DNA of 33,891 nucleotides from Schoenoplectus triqueter (Eukaryota; Streptophyta; Magnoliopsida; Poales; Cyperaceae), in the NCBI GenBank assembly GCA_964058805.1, contig CAXKVV010001220.1, forward strand, positions 1 to 33,891. The letters are read 5' to 3'. The notes under the pieces are model-generated. The model was not told where the DNA came from. It saw nothing but the letters and a program-made list of their open reading frames with translations, and ran no database searches. The stretch's first letter is position 1; the number at the start of each line of letters is the position of its first letter. Shown piece after piece: positions 23,115 to 32,481 of this stretch. The translations under genes were made by a program, and so were the position numbers.

Positions 23115-24126
23115 TAATACGGGATCATCTTTCTGGAGACAGAGAAAACTTAAAAAGGCAAGGAAAATGTGAGGCTTAATTGAATGAGATACTTATGATA
23201 TGGTGTCTCTCTAACTAGTATAGAGCAGAATAATCAAGGCGAGTTTTTTTTTTTTTGAAAAATTAAGTTTCTACTCGATGTAAATTCGATTTACAAGTTG
23301 AGTTGATTTTTGATGTATTGTGTGCAGAGTTAGGCTGTTATACAAAGATTTGAATAACAAAAGATTCAAAAAAAATTCTAATTGTTTGATGTAAGGCTCT
23401 ACACTTGATGTGGTATCAAAATATATAAAAACCGAATTGTGTTTTTGTATTTTTTTTTTTATATTCTTGAATATGAACCTATCAATAGTAAAATATAGCA
23501 AAATTTGTATTAAATATGGTCATTCTCCGGGAGACAAATTATAATAAGCGTTTTAAAAGTAGCAATATTTTGCAGGTTGAATTGATTATTTGGACATAAT
23601 ATAATATAAGATTCGAACCTTTTTATAACTCTGACAGAATAAAAGTGTTCTCATAATAGCTTAATTTCTAAAATATAATTGTTAAACTAGTATGTTATCG
23701 AATTATATTTATAAATAAATGTTTACACACTGATCAAAAGTTTGACATTTTTATAGCTTGGACTGGTGTCAAATTATTTGAATTTCTGAATAATTCACCT
23801 AGCAGTCTAGCACCCTTCTTTTTGTTTCTTCTTCATTTCCTCTCCAAATATATAAATATATTTACTGAGCCATTGTTTATTATTAGAATAGCATCATTTA
23901 TTGTTCTAATTGAGCTGTATGAAGTTGGTAACTCGCCGTTTTCAGCGGTAAAAATAAATAAATAATACAAACTATACCTTGAAAGATATAAAACTTCTCC
24001 AGGAGTCCACGGAAAAAATGAAAAAAAAAATAACAATAAACCATGGAAAACCAAACCAAAATTCTCAACCAGTCCAGTCATGTCTATTTATGTGGCAATT
24101 AAAGCATAAGTGGGAATTTATAGGCA
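23115..24126. other. AT-rich intergenic stretch before the intact hAT element
   Basis: T run near 23247-23258; no recognised gene, RNA gene or complete element. Minus-strand open frames at 23271-23501 and 23833-24081 lack family features. Confidence 0.45.
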
Positions 24127-24149
24127 CACCTACTTAGAGTTTTGAAAAA

Positions 24150-24388
24150 ACCCGTCCGGTCCAACCCGTCCCGGACCGGACCGTGACCGTGGACCGGACC
24201 GGACCGGACCGTCTCCGGACCGTGGACCGGACCGTGCCTTGCCTTGGTCCGGTCCAACGGTGGGCCGGTCCACGTTAAACCCGAAAATGGACCGTGCCGA
24301 CCCGTCCCGTGCCGGACCGTGGACCGGACCGGACCGGACCGTGGACCATGGACCGGACCGTCCCGGACCGGACCGGACCGGACCGGAC
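24150..24388. repeat. left subterminal GGACCG array
   Basis: Dense head-to-tail and inverted copies of GGACCG/CGGTCC with spacers such as GTGGACCG and CCCGTCCCGG. Comparable arrays at both ends of hAT elements are transposase-binding regions in known cases (for example AAACGG in Ac). Binding here is inference. Confidence 0.8.
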
Positions 24389-24499
24389 CCCCCCCCCCCC
24401 CACCCGGCCCCCCCTCCCCCCCCCCACCCGGCCCCCCTCCCCCCCCCCCCCACCCGGCCCCCCTCCCCCCCCCCCCCCCCCACCCGGGTCCCCCCCACC
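24388..24499. repeat. poly-C minisatellite with CACCCGG spacers
   Basis: Runs of 10-17 C interrupted four times by CACCCGG and by single T residues, unit about 25-34 bp. Lies only at the left end of the hAT element. The G-rich complement could form a G-quadruplex; that is inference from base composition. Confidence 0.85.
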
Positions 24500-24540
24500 T
24501 GCTGGCTGCGGCAGAAATTTTGGAGATTTTTTTTTTAATT

Positions 24541-24620
24541 AAAAGGTGATAGGGCCCCCCAAAATACCCCCAAGTGTACAAAAAGGTGATAGGCCCCCCC
24601 CCAAAATACCCCCAAGTGCA
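24541..24620. repeat. 40-bp tandem duplication
   Basis: Two units (24541-24580, 24581-24620), each AAAAGGTGATAGG, then a C run, then AAAATACCCCCAAGTG, differing at only a few positions. Confidence 0.9.
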
Positions 24621-24693
24621 GAAAAATCTGAAAAAAAATCAAAAAAAATAAAAAAAAATCCAAAAATCTGAAATATTCCCTCCCAAAAATATC

Positions 24694-24701
24694 TATAAAT
24701 A
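24694..24701 (+). promoter_or_regulatory. TATA box of the hAT transposase gene
   Basis: TATAAATA followed by a C/A-rich stretch suited to transcription initiation about 30 bases on, about 1 kb before the transposase ATG and just ahead of the likely leader intron. Confidence 0.6.
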
Positions 24702-24964
24702 CCACTCCCATTTACATCTCAAAACACATCAAAATCTCATTCTCCCTCTCTTCTCAATCTATCAAATTCTCAAATTTTCATTTAATCTCAAATTCTCAAA
24801 TTTATTTTTCTTATTCCAAAAAACAAAAAAATAGTTTAGAATTATTAATTTGTTATTAGTCCATTGAAAAAATTAACTAATCGAAAATATATAAGATTAG
24901 AAGGATAATATTCGGTATTCGCCATTTCTCAATTTCATCGTTGCGATAATATTTTTCCTTCAAG

Positions 24965-25689
24965 GTTAGTTTTTAATTTTAATTAGTTGTAATTTTTATT
25001 TATAGAAATTAGTTATGTTGTTAGATTTTATTCATAATTTTTTATTTGAAATTTGTAGAAATTAGTTTATTTATAAAATCTAATTTTTTATTTATAATTT
25101 TTTAATTGTAGAAATTTATTTTTTCCTTAGAATATTACATTTTAGTTTTATGTTGCTAGATTAATTGATTTAGAATATTAGATTTAATGTTAAATTTATT
25201 TTTTGGTTAGAATTTATTTTAGAATGTTAAATTTATTTTTTAAGTAGGGATTTATTTAGATTGTTGTTTTCTTTTGTAAATTTATTTATTGTGTTAAATT
25301 CATTTTTTTGTTAGAACATTTTTTAGAATGTTAAATTTATTTTTTAAGTAGGGATTTATTTAGATTGTTGTTTTCTTTTGTAAATTTATTTATTGTGTTA
25401 AATTCATTTTTTTGTTAGAACATTTTTTAGAATGTTAAATTTATTTTTTAAGTAGGGATTTATTTAGATTGTTGTTTTCTTTTGTAAATTTATTTATTGT
25501 GTTAAATTCATTTTTTTGTTAGAACATTTTTTAGAATGTTAAATTTATTTTTTAAGTAGGGATTTATTTAGATTGTTGTTTTCTTTTGTAAATTTATTTA
25601 TTGTGTTAAATTCATTTTTTTGTTAGAATATTTTTTAGAATGTTAAATTTATTTTTTAAGTAGGGATTTTTATATTCTTTTTTTTATAG
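24965..25689 (+). other. 5' leader intron of the transposase gene
   Basis: A donor CAAG|GTTAGT at 24964/24965 and an acceptor after a T run, TATAG at 25685-25689, two bases before the ATG. The 725 bp between is very T-rich, as plant introns are, and contains the 104-bp repeat. The splice is predicted, not observed. Confidence 0.6.
25221..25671. repeat. 104-bp tandem repeat in the leader intron
   Basis: Unit starts (AGAATGTTAAATTTATTTTT) fall at 25221, 25325, 25429, 25533 and 25637, a constant 104-bp period: four full units and a partial fifth. Copies are almost identical, so the array is young or homogenised. Confidence 0.95.
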
Positions 25690-25691
25690 AA

Positions 25692-28309
25692 ATGGCAAAT
25701 CCTCCTAATCCCGTAGATGATTTTATGCACCGGTTGAGTGTGGATATTTTTGGTGAAGATGTGGTTGATAATACAAACCCCTCACAATACTATCAGCAAC
25801 CACAAACTAACGCTCCATATTATCCACGACATGCGAACCTCCCACTCCACCCTCAATCAAATTATATACCGCAAGATCTTAACTATCAACCTCAACAAAC
25901 CCCTATATTTACTACACCGCATCATCCTCAATACGCCTCAAGTTCCCATGAAATAACTGAAGAATCCCCATCGCAAGATCCGACCGCACCTTCCTCTGCC
26001 GCAGAAACTCCAACCTCAAGTGTACCACCATCACCAATGGAAGCGAGACCATCAGAAAAGAAAAGGAAGACAACTGGTCCCTCCTACGATGCACCTTGGT
26101 GGCGTTTTTATGAACAAACAAAGGATGCGAGCGGTGTCATGCTCAGCGGAAGGTGCAAGGTAAAAAATTGCAAAGCTTTTTATAGATATTCTAAGGCAAA
26201 CGGTCTAAGTGCATTTAAAAAACATGCTGATAAACATGTGGCAAAAAATGAGGAACCACAAGATCAACCAGATCCTCATTTAGTCCAAAGCGTTATAAAC
26301 ACGGATGGTAGTAGAACTCACCAAAGATATGATGAAAAAAGAATGTTGAGTGAGTTTGCCCGGTATATTGCCCAAAAAGAACAACCAATAAGTATGGGTA
26401 ATTGCTTAAGTTTTGCCCGGTTGATTATCCGAGGTTGTGGTCAACCATTGTATAAGAGATTTCACCATAGAAAAATGGTAGCCGAGATTAAAAGACAATA
26501 TAACGAACGTAAAAATGATTTATTAGCAACATTTGGATATGCCAACTATAAGGTTTCAATTACCTCTGATATTTGGACGGCCGGTAAACACGGCCTTGGA
26601 TACTCTTGTGTTACTGCCCATTATATTGATGAAAATTGGATATTACAAAAAAGAGTTTTAAGTTTTCGTATCATGGAATTTCCGCATACTGCACAAATTA
26701 TTTATCAATCTATTATTAGTGTTTTACAAGAATTTAATTTAAAAAGAGATTTAGAAAATAAAATTTTTTCGATTTCATTCGATAATGCTAGTAATAATAT
26801 AAAGTCAATTGATTATTTTACTCGGTCATTAAACCCTATCATGAATGGCAAGATGTTTCATCAAAAATGTGCTTGTCATATTCTTCACCTTACCGTTAAG
26901 GCGGGTATTAAAACACAAGGTGTTAATGCATTAATTGTGAAATTTAAAAATAGTCTTCACCATATTTTTTCAAATAATATAAGAAAACAAGAATTTCACG
27001 CCTTATGTGTCCGGTTGGGTTTGAGCAAGTTAAGAGTACCATGGGATGTAGATACCCGTTGGAACTCGACCTATAGAATGTTTCATCGTTGTTTTCCTTA
27101 CAAGCATGCTATAACCGAAACCTTAAATAACTCAACCGAGGGAATTCATTTGCTTATCTCCGAGGGAGAATGGGACCAACTTGAGATGTTAAAATCCTTC
27201 CTCGGTGTCTTCTTCACGGCAACCGTCAAACTATCGTGCTCGTATACACCGTCTACACATGAGTTACTTCATCATCTTTATCGTATATCGAAGGTGAATT
27301 ATTTTTTTTTAATTTGATTCATTTTAAACTTCATCTTTTTTAACTTTTTATCTTTTTGTCTTTCTATATTATTTTTTCTATCACATTTTGTTCTATATTC
27401 TTTTTTTATCTAATCTTTTTTTTTATATTCTTTTTCTCAAAAGGTTTATCGTGAGATGGAAAATATAGAAAGTCTCGACTCCTCTCTTTCTCCAATCGTA
27501 GAAGCAATGAAAGAAAAATTTCTCAAATATTGGGAGGAAGTACCCGCCGTGACAATTATCGCAAATTGTCTTCATCCATCATTCAAGAAAAAATACACCG
27601 TAAGGCTTCTTCAAAGGTACAAACAAAATCTACATCTACGCACTAATGAAGAAGATAATCGCGTAAATAGCTTATTGGAGGAGATGTTCAACATTTATAA
27701 CTCCCGACGAAATACTAATAATCCTTCTACTACCGATCGCAACATTAGGTATGAATTTTAATCATCATTCTTTCTATTACATAATTTATTCACTTATATT
27801 GTGTTCATTTTTAATCGTATAGAAGTAATAGTTCATCTGGATTGCTAAATGAGTTGCGAGATGATGATTGTTTTGAAGATCAACAAATAAACAATAACGA
27901 ATTACTGAGTTATTGTTTGGGAAGCATGGAAGATGATCAAATTGATATCCTGGAGTACTGGAAGAGGAATGCAACTGCCTATCCAACATTGGCGATGATG
28001 GCGCGTGATGTATTTGCAGTGCCTGTGTCAACCGTCCCTTCCGAATCATGTTTTAGTTCGGCAAACAGGATCCTAACAGATAAGCGTACAAAATTGGGTT
28101 CAAAACTTTTCGAACAACTTGTGTGCAATAAAGATTGGATTGATGCTGAAAGTCGCATGCAACATGATACCACATTTGAGACAGCAACATCCGCTATAGA
28201 AACTCAAGAAAGCGGTACCAATATCCCTGATATCTCTCTGGAAGATGATTCCGACGACCCAATTGACATTCAAGACAACGATTTATGGTATATGCATAAT
28301 GACTTCTAG
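25692..28309 (+). CDS. hAT-family transposase, 797 aa, three coding exons, intact
   Basis: Catalyses cut-and-paste transposition in the nucleus, leaving 8-bp duplications. Coding exons 25692-27293, 27444-27748 and 27823-28309 have GT/AG borders and give one uninterrupted 797-aa frame. Domains in order: a Pro/Gln/Ser-rich N terminus (1-120); a basic EKKRK (122-126), likely nuclear signal; a BED zinc finger (about 135-183) with C155, C160, H178 and H182; an RNase-H-like core with TSDIW (D293) and FDNASNN (D364) as the first two catalytic Asp; CACH (393-396), the C-x2-H motif; DTRWNS (454-459); and the C-terminal hAT dimerisation domain (about 676-742) with VPSESCFS, whose E710 I take as the likely third acidic residue. 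Length fits plant hAT transposases. It differs from domesticated relatives by sitting inside intact ends with a perfect target duplication. The start is the first ATG after the predicted leader intron. Confidence 0.94.
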
Positions 28310-28786
28310 GAGTTTGGTATTTCTTACCATATCAATCTTTTTATTTATTTTTAAATATTTCAATTATTTTTTTAAAGAACATTACTAACAAAAAAAAAAG
28401 TTATAACTCCGCCTATGTTTTTTTAACATAGCCGGTCCCAAGCCCGGATTAAAGGAGGAGGGTAACTTAAAATATTATCCAAATTTTATTTTATAATTTT
28501 TGATATTTTATAATTTTTTTGTGTATTATTTGATTTTTAAATTATTCAAAAATACATAATTAATTTGATGAAAATGATTATTTAAAAATTAATAAATTTA
28601 TTTTTCAACTTTTATTATTTTTTTTATAATTTTCTGAAATTTTATTTTTTTACAATTTTTTTAATTTTTTAGTACTATTAAATTTTTAAACAATTAAAAA
28701 TAATAATTCGAATTAGTTAAAAATTATTATTAAAAAATATGATAAATTATTATTTTTTTCAATTTATAAAAAAAAAAAAAAAATTT
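28310..28786 (+). other. transposase 3' UTR and AT-rich right interior
   Basis: T-rich 3' region. At 28411-28436 a hairpin CTATGTT/AACATAG is followed by a GC-rich stretch CCGGTCCCAAGCCCGG and AAAGGAGGAGGG that stands out from the AT-rich surroundings. From 28480 on the DNA is nearly all A and T until the right GGACCG array. Confidence 0.5.
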
Positions 28787-28992
28787 GGACCGGACCGGAC
28801 CGGACCGTGGACCGGACCGGACCGTCCCGTGGGGGTCCGGCCCCCGGGGGCCAACGGTGGGACGGGTTCGGTTTTTTCCAATTTGGACCGTCTTGGACCG
28901 GACCGTTTGGACCGTGCGGGACCGTGGACCGTGGACCGTGCGGGACCGTGGACCGTCCGGGTCCGGACCGGACCGGCCCGGACCGGACCGTC
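28787..28992. repeat. right subterminal GGACCG array
   Basis: Starts GGACCGGACCGGACCGGACC and continues with GTGGACCG and CGGGACCGTGGACCG variants, ending 12 bases inside the right terminus. It is the counterpart of 24150-24388 but has no poly-C segment, so the two ends are asymmetric. Confidence 0.8.
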
Positions 28993-29260
28993 TTCAATCC
29001 ACTACACCTACTAGAGTTGGAAGCATTCCAAATCAATCAACAATGACAGATTTGGGAAGGGAAATAATAATATTAAAGATTTAGATTTAGATTTGTGTGC
29101 ATAGAAATGAGGAAAGCCATGGCGACGCTGTTTCGGGTCCACAGATTCCTCCCCCGACAATGGCAAGCGTACTCGTCCAATGATAGGCTGCTCTGCGCCA
29201 CCAACCCTTTATCTCTTTGGGGTCCCCAATATTGTCCACCGTGTGGGCTCGGCTTCTTGC

Positions 29261-29792
29261 GTCTTGGCACAGTTTTTATTATTAATAAGTATTATTAAAT
29301 TAATATTGTTAAAAATAAGACTGAAAACCGTAAAATTTCAAATATACGAATGGCAGCGCGCCACTGGCAGTGGCGCGGACGAAACGCGCCACTGCCAGTG
29401 GCGCGTTTCAAAAAAAAATGAAACACCGCGCAACGCAAGTGGCCTGCGTGCATTTTGTATATATAAGAAGGAAACGCGCCACTGGCAGTGGCGCGTTTCG
29501 TAAAAAAAAAAAAAAAAAAAAAAAAAACGAAACGCGCCACTGCCAGTGGCGCGTTTCGTAAAAAAAAAAAAAAAAAAACCGGAAACGCGCCACTGGCAGT
29601 GGCGCGTTTCGTAAAAAAAAAATATAAAAAATGAAACGCGCCACTGTCAGTGGCGCGTTTCGTAAATTCAAACAGCGCGCCACTGGCAGTGGCGCGCTGC
29701 CATTCGTATATTTGAAATTTTACGTTTCTCACTCTTATTTTTAATAATATTAATTTAATAAATCATATTATTACTAAAATTTGGTCTTGGCA
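29261..29792. mobile_element. Mutator-like foldback element with seven copies of a 21-bp palindrome (copy 1)
   Basis: Body 29270-29783 (514 bp). The perfect 9-bp duplication GTCTTGGCA lies at 29261-29269 and 29784-29792; nine bases is the Mutator hallmark. Terminal inverted repeats of about 90 bp run from CAGTTTTTATTATTA through TTATTAAATTAATATT, AAAATTTCAAATATACGAAT to GGCAGCGCGCC, and the right end mirrors this at the same spacing. Between them are seven palindromes with perfect 10-base arms CGCGCCACTG and CAGTGGCGCG around one base (near 29357, 29384, 29475, 29532, 29585, 29636, 29677), mostly extended by AAA/TTT, and separated by A runs or by a segment with TATATATAAG. No transposase. Confidence 0.85.
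29356..29699. repeat. array of seven near-perfect palindromes
   Basis: Each unit is CGCGCCACTG, one central base, CAGTGGCGCG. Central bases read in order G, C, G, C, G, T, G. Outer bases extend the stem to GAAACGCGCC/GGCGCGTTTC in the inner units and to CAGCGCGCC/GGCGCGCTG in the outermost ones. Spacers are mostly A runs of up to about 27 bases. Any transcript would form a row of strong hairpins. Confidence 0.95.
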
Positions 29793-30846
29793 TGTACAAG
29801 TGTACAAACTACAACGCCATAACCCATAATAGTTTTTGCTCGGTGGATTGCAGTTGTGCGCCGTGGTTATTTGGTTATGATTTATTTACTGATTTTGATT
29901 AGTCGTTGTCAGTTCAAATTTGAAAAATTTTAGTGATTTTAATGCAGTGAACTTCATTAATTATAATAGAAATGTATTTTGCTAAATTAATTTGCATTTT
30001 TTTATAGGCCATGTTATTTTTTTTCTTTGTAATGTTTTAGATGACATCTTTTCTTGCTCTTGTAATTTTTTTTGTTGTATTTGTTTAGGTTACTATATGG
30101 GTTGCTATGAATATTTATAGGACTAGGAGGTACGTAAGCTAATTTGGAATTTAGGATGCCAATGACTTCAGATTAGTTTTGATGGATCACATTTTATTGT
30201 TGTTTTCTTATATTTCGTTTGTATTATATTGCTTATGTTTAAAAATGGAAGCATGCAAAACGATCTTAATGGTTTTTTTTTCAAAATTTGTAATAATAAT
30301 ATGTAAAATGCCAGTTAAGCATCACACAGAAAGAGAAACGACAAATCAATTATGATATTTATTGACAATAATTAACTCACCTAATACAACTTTAAGTTCA
30401 AGTAACTAGTAAGCAAATTATGCTTCTCTTCATCTGGTGCTTTAAACTTGTCAATTAGAGCTTCAATTAGTTATTTCCAAGAATTTCACAAGATTTCGAA
30501 TGAAAATATATTGTGATATCTCTATTTTTTTAATTCATGATAATAAAATATGTTGTGATGTCTCCATTAGTTGTGACACATCAAATATCTAGTAACATAT
30601 TATGAAATAAAAACAAACAACCCAAAAAAGATAAAAAAATAATAATTTGAATTTCTACAAATAATGACAGGACAGAGACTTCTGATTTAAATCCAAGATA
30701 TCTTCTAAGACACCTTTCATTAAATCTACTTCCCCTTCACAAGAGTTGTCCCAATCTTACTTAAATTACCATTACCTACTCAATAGTCTGTACTCTGTGG
30801 CCAACCTATCATTGGTAGACCGAGAACACCTAAATTCTGATCCCAT
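29793..30846. other. spacer between the two palindrome elements
   Basis: AT-rich, no recognised gene or RNA. Its first 110 bases continue the open frame interrupted at 29269; nothing else stands out. Confidence 0.45.
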
Positions 30847-31168
30847 CGCTAACACATAATAATAAGTTTTATTAAATTAATATTATTAAAAATAAGAGCG
30901 AAAAACGTAAAATTTCAAATATACGAATGGCAGGGCGTCACTGTCAGTGGCGCGTTTCATTATTTTTACGAAACGCGCCACTGGCAGTGGCGCGTTTGCT
31001 TCTTATATATACAAAACGTGTAGCGGCTCTCCATCTCACTTGCGCAAGATTTGGACGAAACGCGCCACTGACAGTGGCACGCTGCTATTCGTATATTTGA
31101 AATTTTACTGTTCTCACTCTTATTTTTAATAATATTAATTTAATAATAATTAATAATAATAAAAACTG
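30847..31168. mobile_element. Mutator-like foldback element, copy 2, opposite orientation
   Basis: Shares with copy 1 the terminal blocks TTATTAAATTAATATTATTA, GTAAAATTTCAAATATACGA and ATGGCAG, mirrored at the right end, which finishes CAGTTTTTATTATTA when inverted. It contains three palindromes (near 30933, 30972 and 31060), two with mismatched arms (GGCGTCACTG; CAGTGGCACG). The TATATATAAGAAG segment of copy 1 is present in inverted order (30988-31005), so this copy is reversed. The left end is changed beyond 30860, and no clean 9-bp duplication is visible. It is older or rearranged. Confidence 0.75.
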
Positions 31169-32337
31169 CACATACCATCAAGTGGGAGGCGAAGAACCAG
31201 ACCGACCAACTACCAGCCGATCCCCGTGATATAATGATCCGGTTTTGGGCCGTCTGATCTCGATCTGACGGTTGACATGACACGCTGGTTGGGTCGCAGC
31301 CATCAGCGATTGTAAGAGGCGACAACATAGCAAGGAGACGAGGGAGAATAGAATATTAATCAGATTTTTTTATGGAGAGAGATAGGGAAATATCAACCGA
31401 CTTTATCTCCAGTGCATTTTCTCTCCGTTTGTTTAAAAATGGAGGTGACCATTATTCGGATGGCCTACTTTCTGAAAAAAGGGATCGAGACAGAGAGGGC
31501 AGAGGATCGAGTCCTGTATTTGAGATATGGGATGGATCATGGATTGCGTTATGTGAGTGTGTAGTGTGACTAGTGTCTACGGGCTTTATCAAAAAAAAAA
31601 AAAAAGAGTAGAGTGAGAGATGTCAGATGTATATATGACAAAAATAATTAAAAATTTAAAAATTTTCAGAATTTTATTTTTTTATGGGAGTTTTGAAGTC
31701 CTACCACCCATGATTTATTTTCTCTATATTTTGTCCCATGCAATTAGTTTATTCTGCTTTAAATTCGCGTGCGGGTCCTTTCCAAACATATATAATATTT
31801 TCATTTAACCAAGCGGAAAAAAACAACTCCATACTGATCGAAATTTGGACAAGAATTTTTACACAATAAATTCATCATTGTGAATTGCGATTGATCGATT
31901 ATAACGAACTTTAACTAAATAATTTTTAGAACTCGCATGCAAATACAATGAAAAGTTTGCAGAAAATGGTGTTATGCTTGCAATAGATCGGTACATTCAA
32001 TATCTGTTAATTGAGAATGTCATTAATTAATAGACGTTCATAAAGCATAACGTGGCAGGATTAGACAGGGGTTGTAATGAATTGTATTAAATTAGAAATG
32101 GAGAAGAATTTGGTTTTAGTATTTTAGACAAGGGCAAGCTCAAGTAGGTCCATTTTAGTTTTAGAACAAATTGGAGTCGCTTCATGGTCGGGAATTTTTG
32201 TCAAATATTGGAAAAAAAACATGCACAGTTTTGGAGAGACCTAAACAATATTGTATTTCTATAAGCGGACACGGTTGGTTCAGAATCCAAGGTGCACTGG
32301 AGATGTCCCTTCCAGAACAAAATAAATAATTGATTGA
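31169..32337. other. intergenic stretch
   Basis: GC-richer near 31175-31330, with the near-palindrome CCGTCTGATC/GATCTGACGG at 31239-31261. A run of A at 31591-31605 might be a retroposon tail, but I find no flanking duplication. No recognised gene. Open frames near 31140-31328 (-) and 31372-31569 (+) lack family features. Confidence 0.4.
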
Positions 32338-32481
32338 TTAAATAAAATAAATTAAGTGAAGAAAAAGAGAAACTCATTATCATGTGTATTAGATCTATTA
32401 ATTATTATATTAAATAAAATAAATTAGGTGAAGCAAAAAAAAAAAAACTCATTATCATATGTACTAGATCTATTAATTATC
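32338..32481. repeat. 72-bp tandem duplication
   Basis: TTAAATAAAATAAATTA starts at 32338 and 32410. Both copies continue through AAACTCATTATCAT and TAGATCTATTAATTAT. They differ by an expanded A run and a few substitutions. Confidence 0.9.

Larger units (their letters stand above)
24127..29012 (+). mobile_element. complete autonomous-looking hAT DNA transposon, 4,870 bp
   Basis: Body 24135-29004. The perfect 8-bp target duplication CACCTACT lies at 24127-24134 and 29005-29012. Ends TAGAGTTTTGAA and (inverted) TAGTGGATTGAA match at 9 of 12 bases and fit the T/CAGNG start of hAT elements. Order inside: left GGACCG array (24150-24388), C-rich minisatellite, 40-bp tandem duplication, TATA box, leader intron with a 104-bp repeat, three-exon transposase, AT-rich 3' region, right GGACCG array (28787-28992). 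Intact coding frame plus perfect duplication argue for a fairly recent insertion of a possibly active element. Confidence 0.93.
29107..29902 (+). pseudogene. small open frame split by a Mutator-like insertion; possible broken gene
   Basis: An ATG at 29107 (second at 29119) opens a GC-richer frame whose start, MATLFRVHRFLPRQWQAYSS, is rich in Arg, Ala and Ser and lacks acidic residues, like a mitochondrial presequence. The frame runs into the transposon at 29270. If the element and one copy of its 9-bp duplication are ignored, the same frame resumes at 29793 and stays open to a TAG at 29900-29902, about 90 codons in all. I do not recognise the protein. It could be a first exon, a short gene or chance. 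Left part 29107-29269 has the better coding look. Confidence 0.3.

Noticed and set aside
24099..24581. Overlapping open frames on both strands with GPDRTGP, poly-Pro and poly-Gly
   Set aside because: Artefacts of the GGACCG array and poly-C minisatellite. The same applies to 28739-29084.
29340..29700. CRISPR-like array of repeats and spacers
   Set aside because: Units are palindromes separated by A runs of irregular length within inverted ends of a transposon; the genome is a plant and there are no cas genes.
29295..29732. Open frames on both strands reading RATASGAF/RNAPLAVARF repeats
   Set aside because: These are translations of the palindrome array and A/T runs; the palindrome gives open frames on both strands by chance.
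29267..31172. The two palindrome elements as one composite transposon with GCACA outside both ends
   Set aside because: GCACA is a weak 5-base match, whereas copy 1 alone has a perfect 9-bp duplication (GTCTTGGCA) at its own ends, so it inserted independently.
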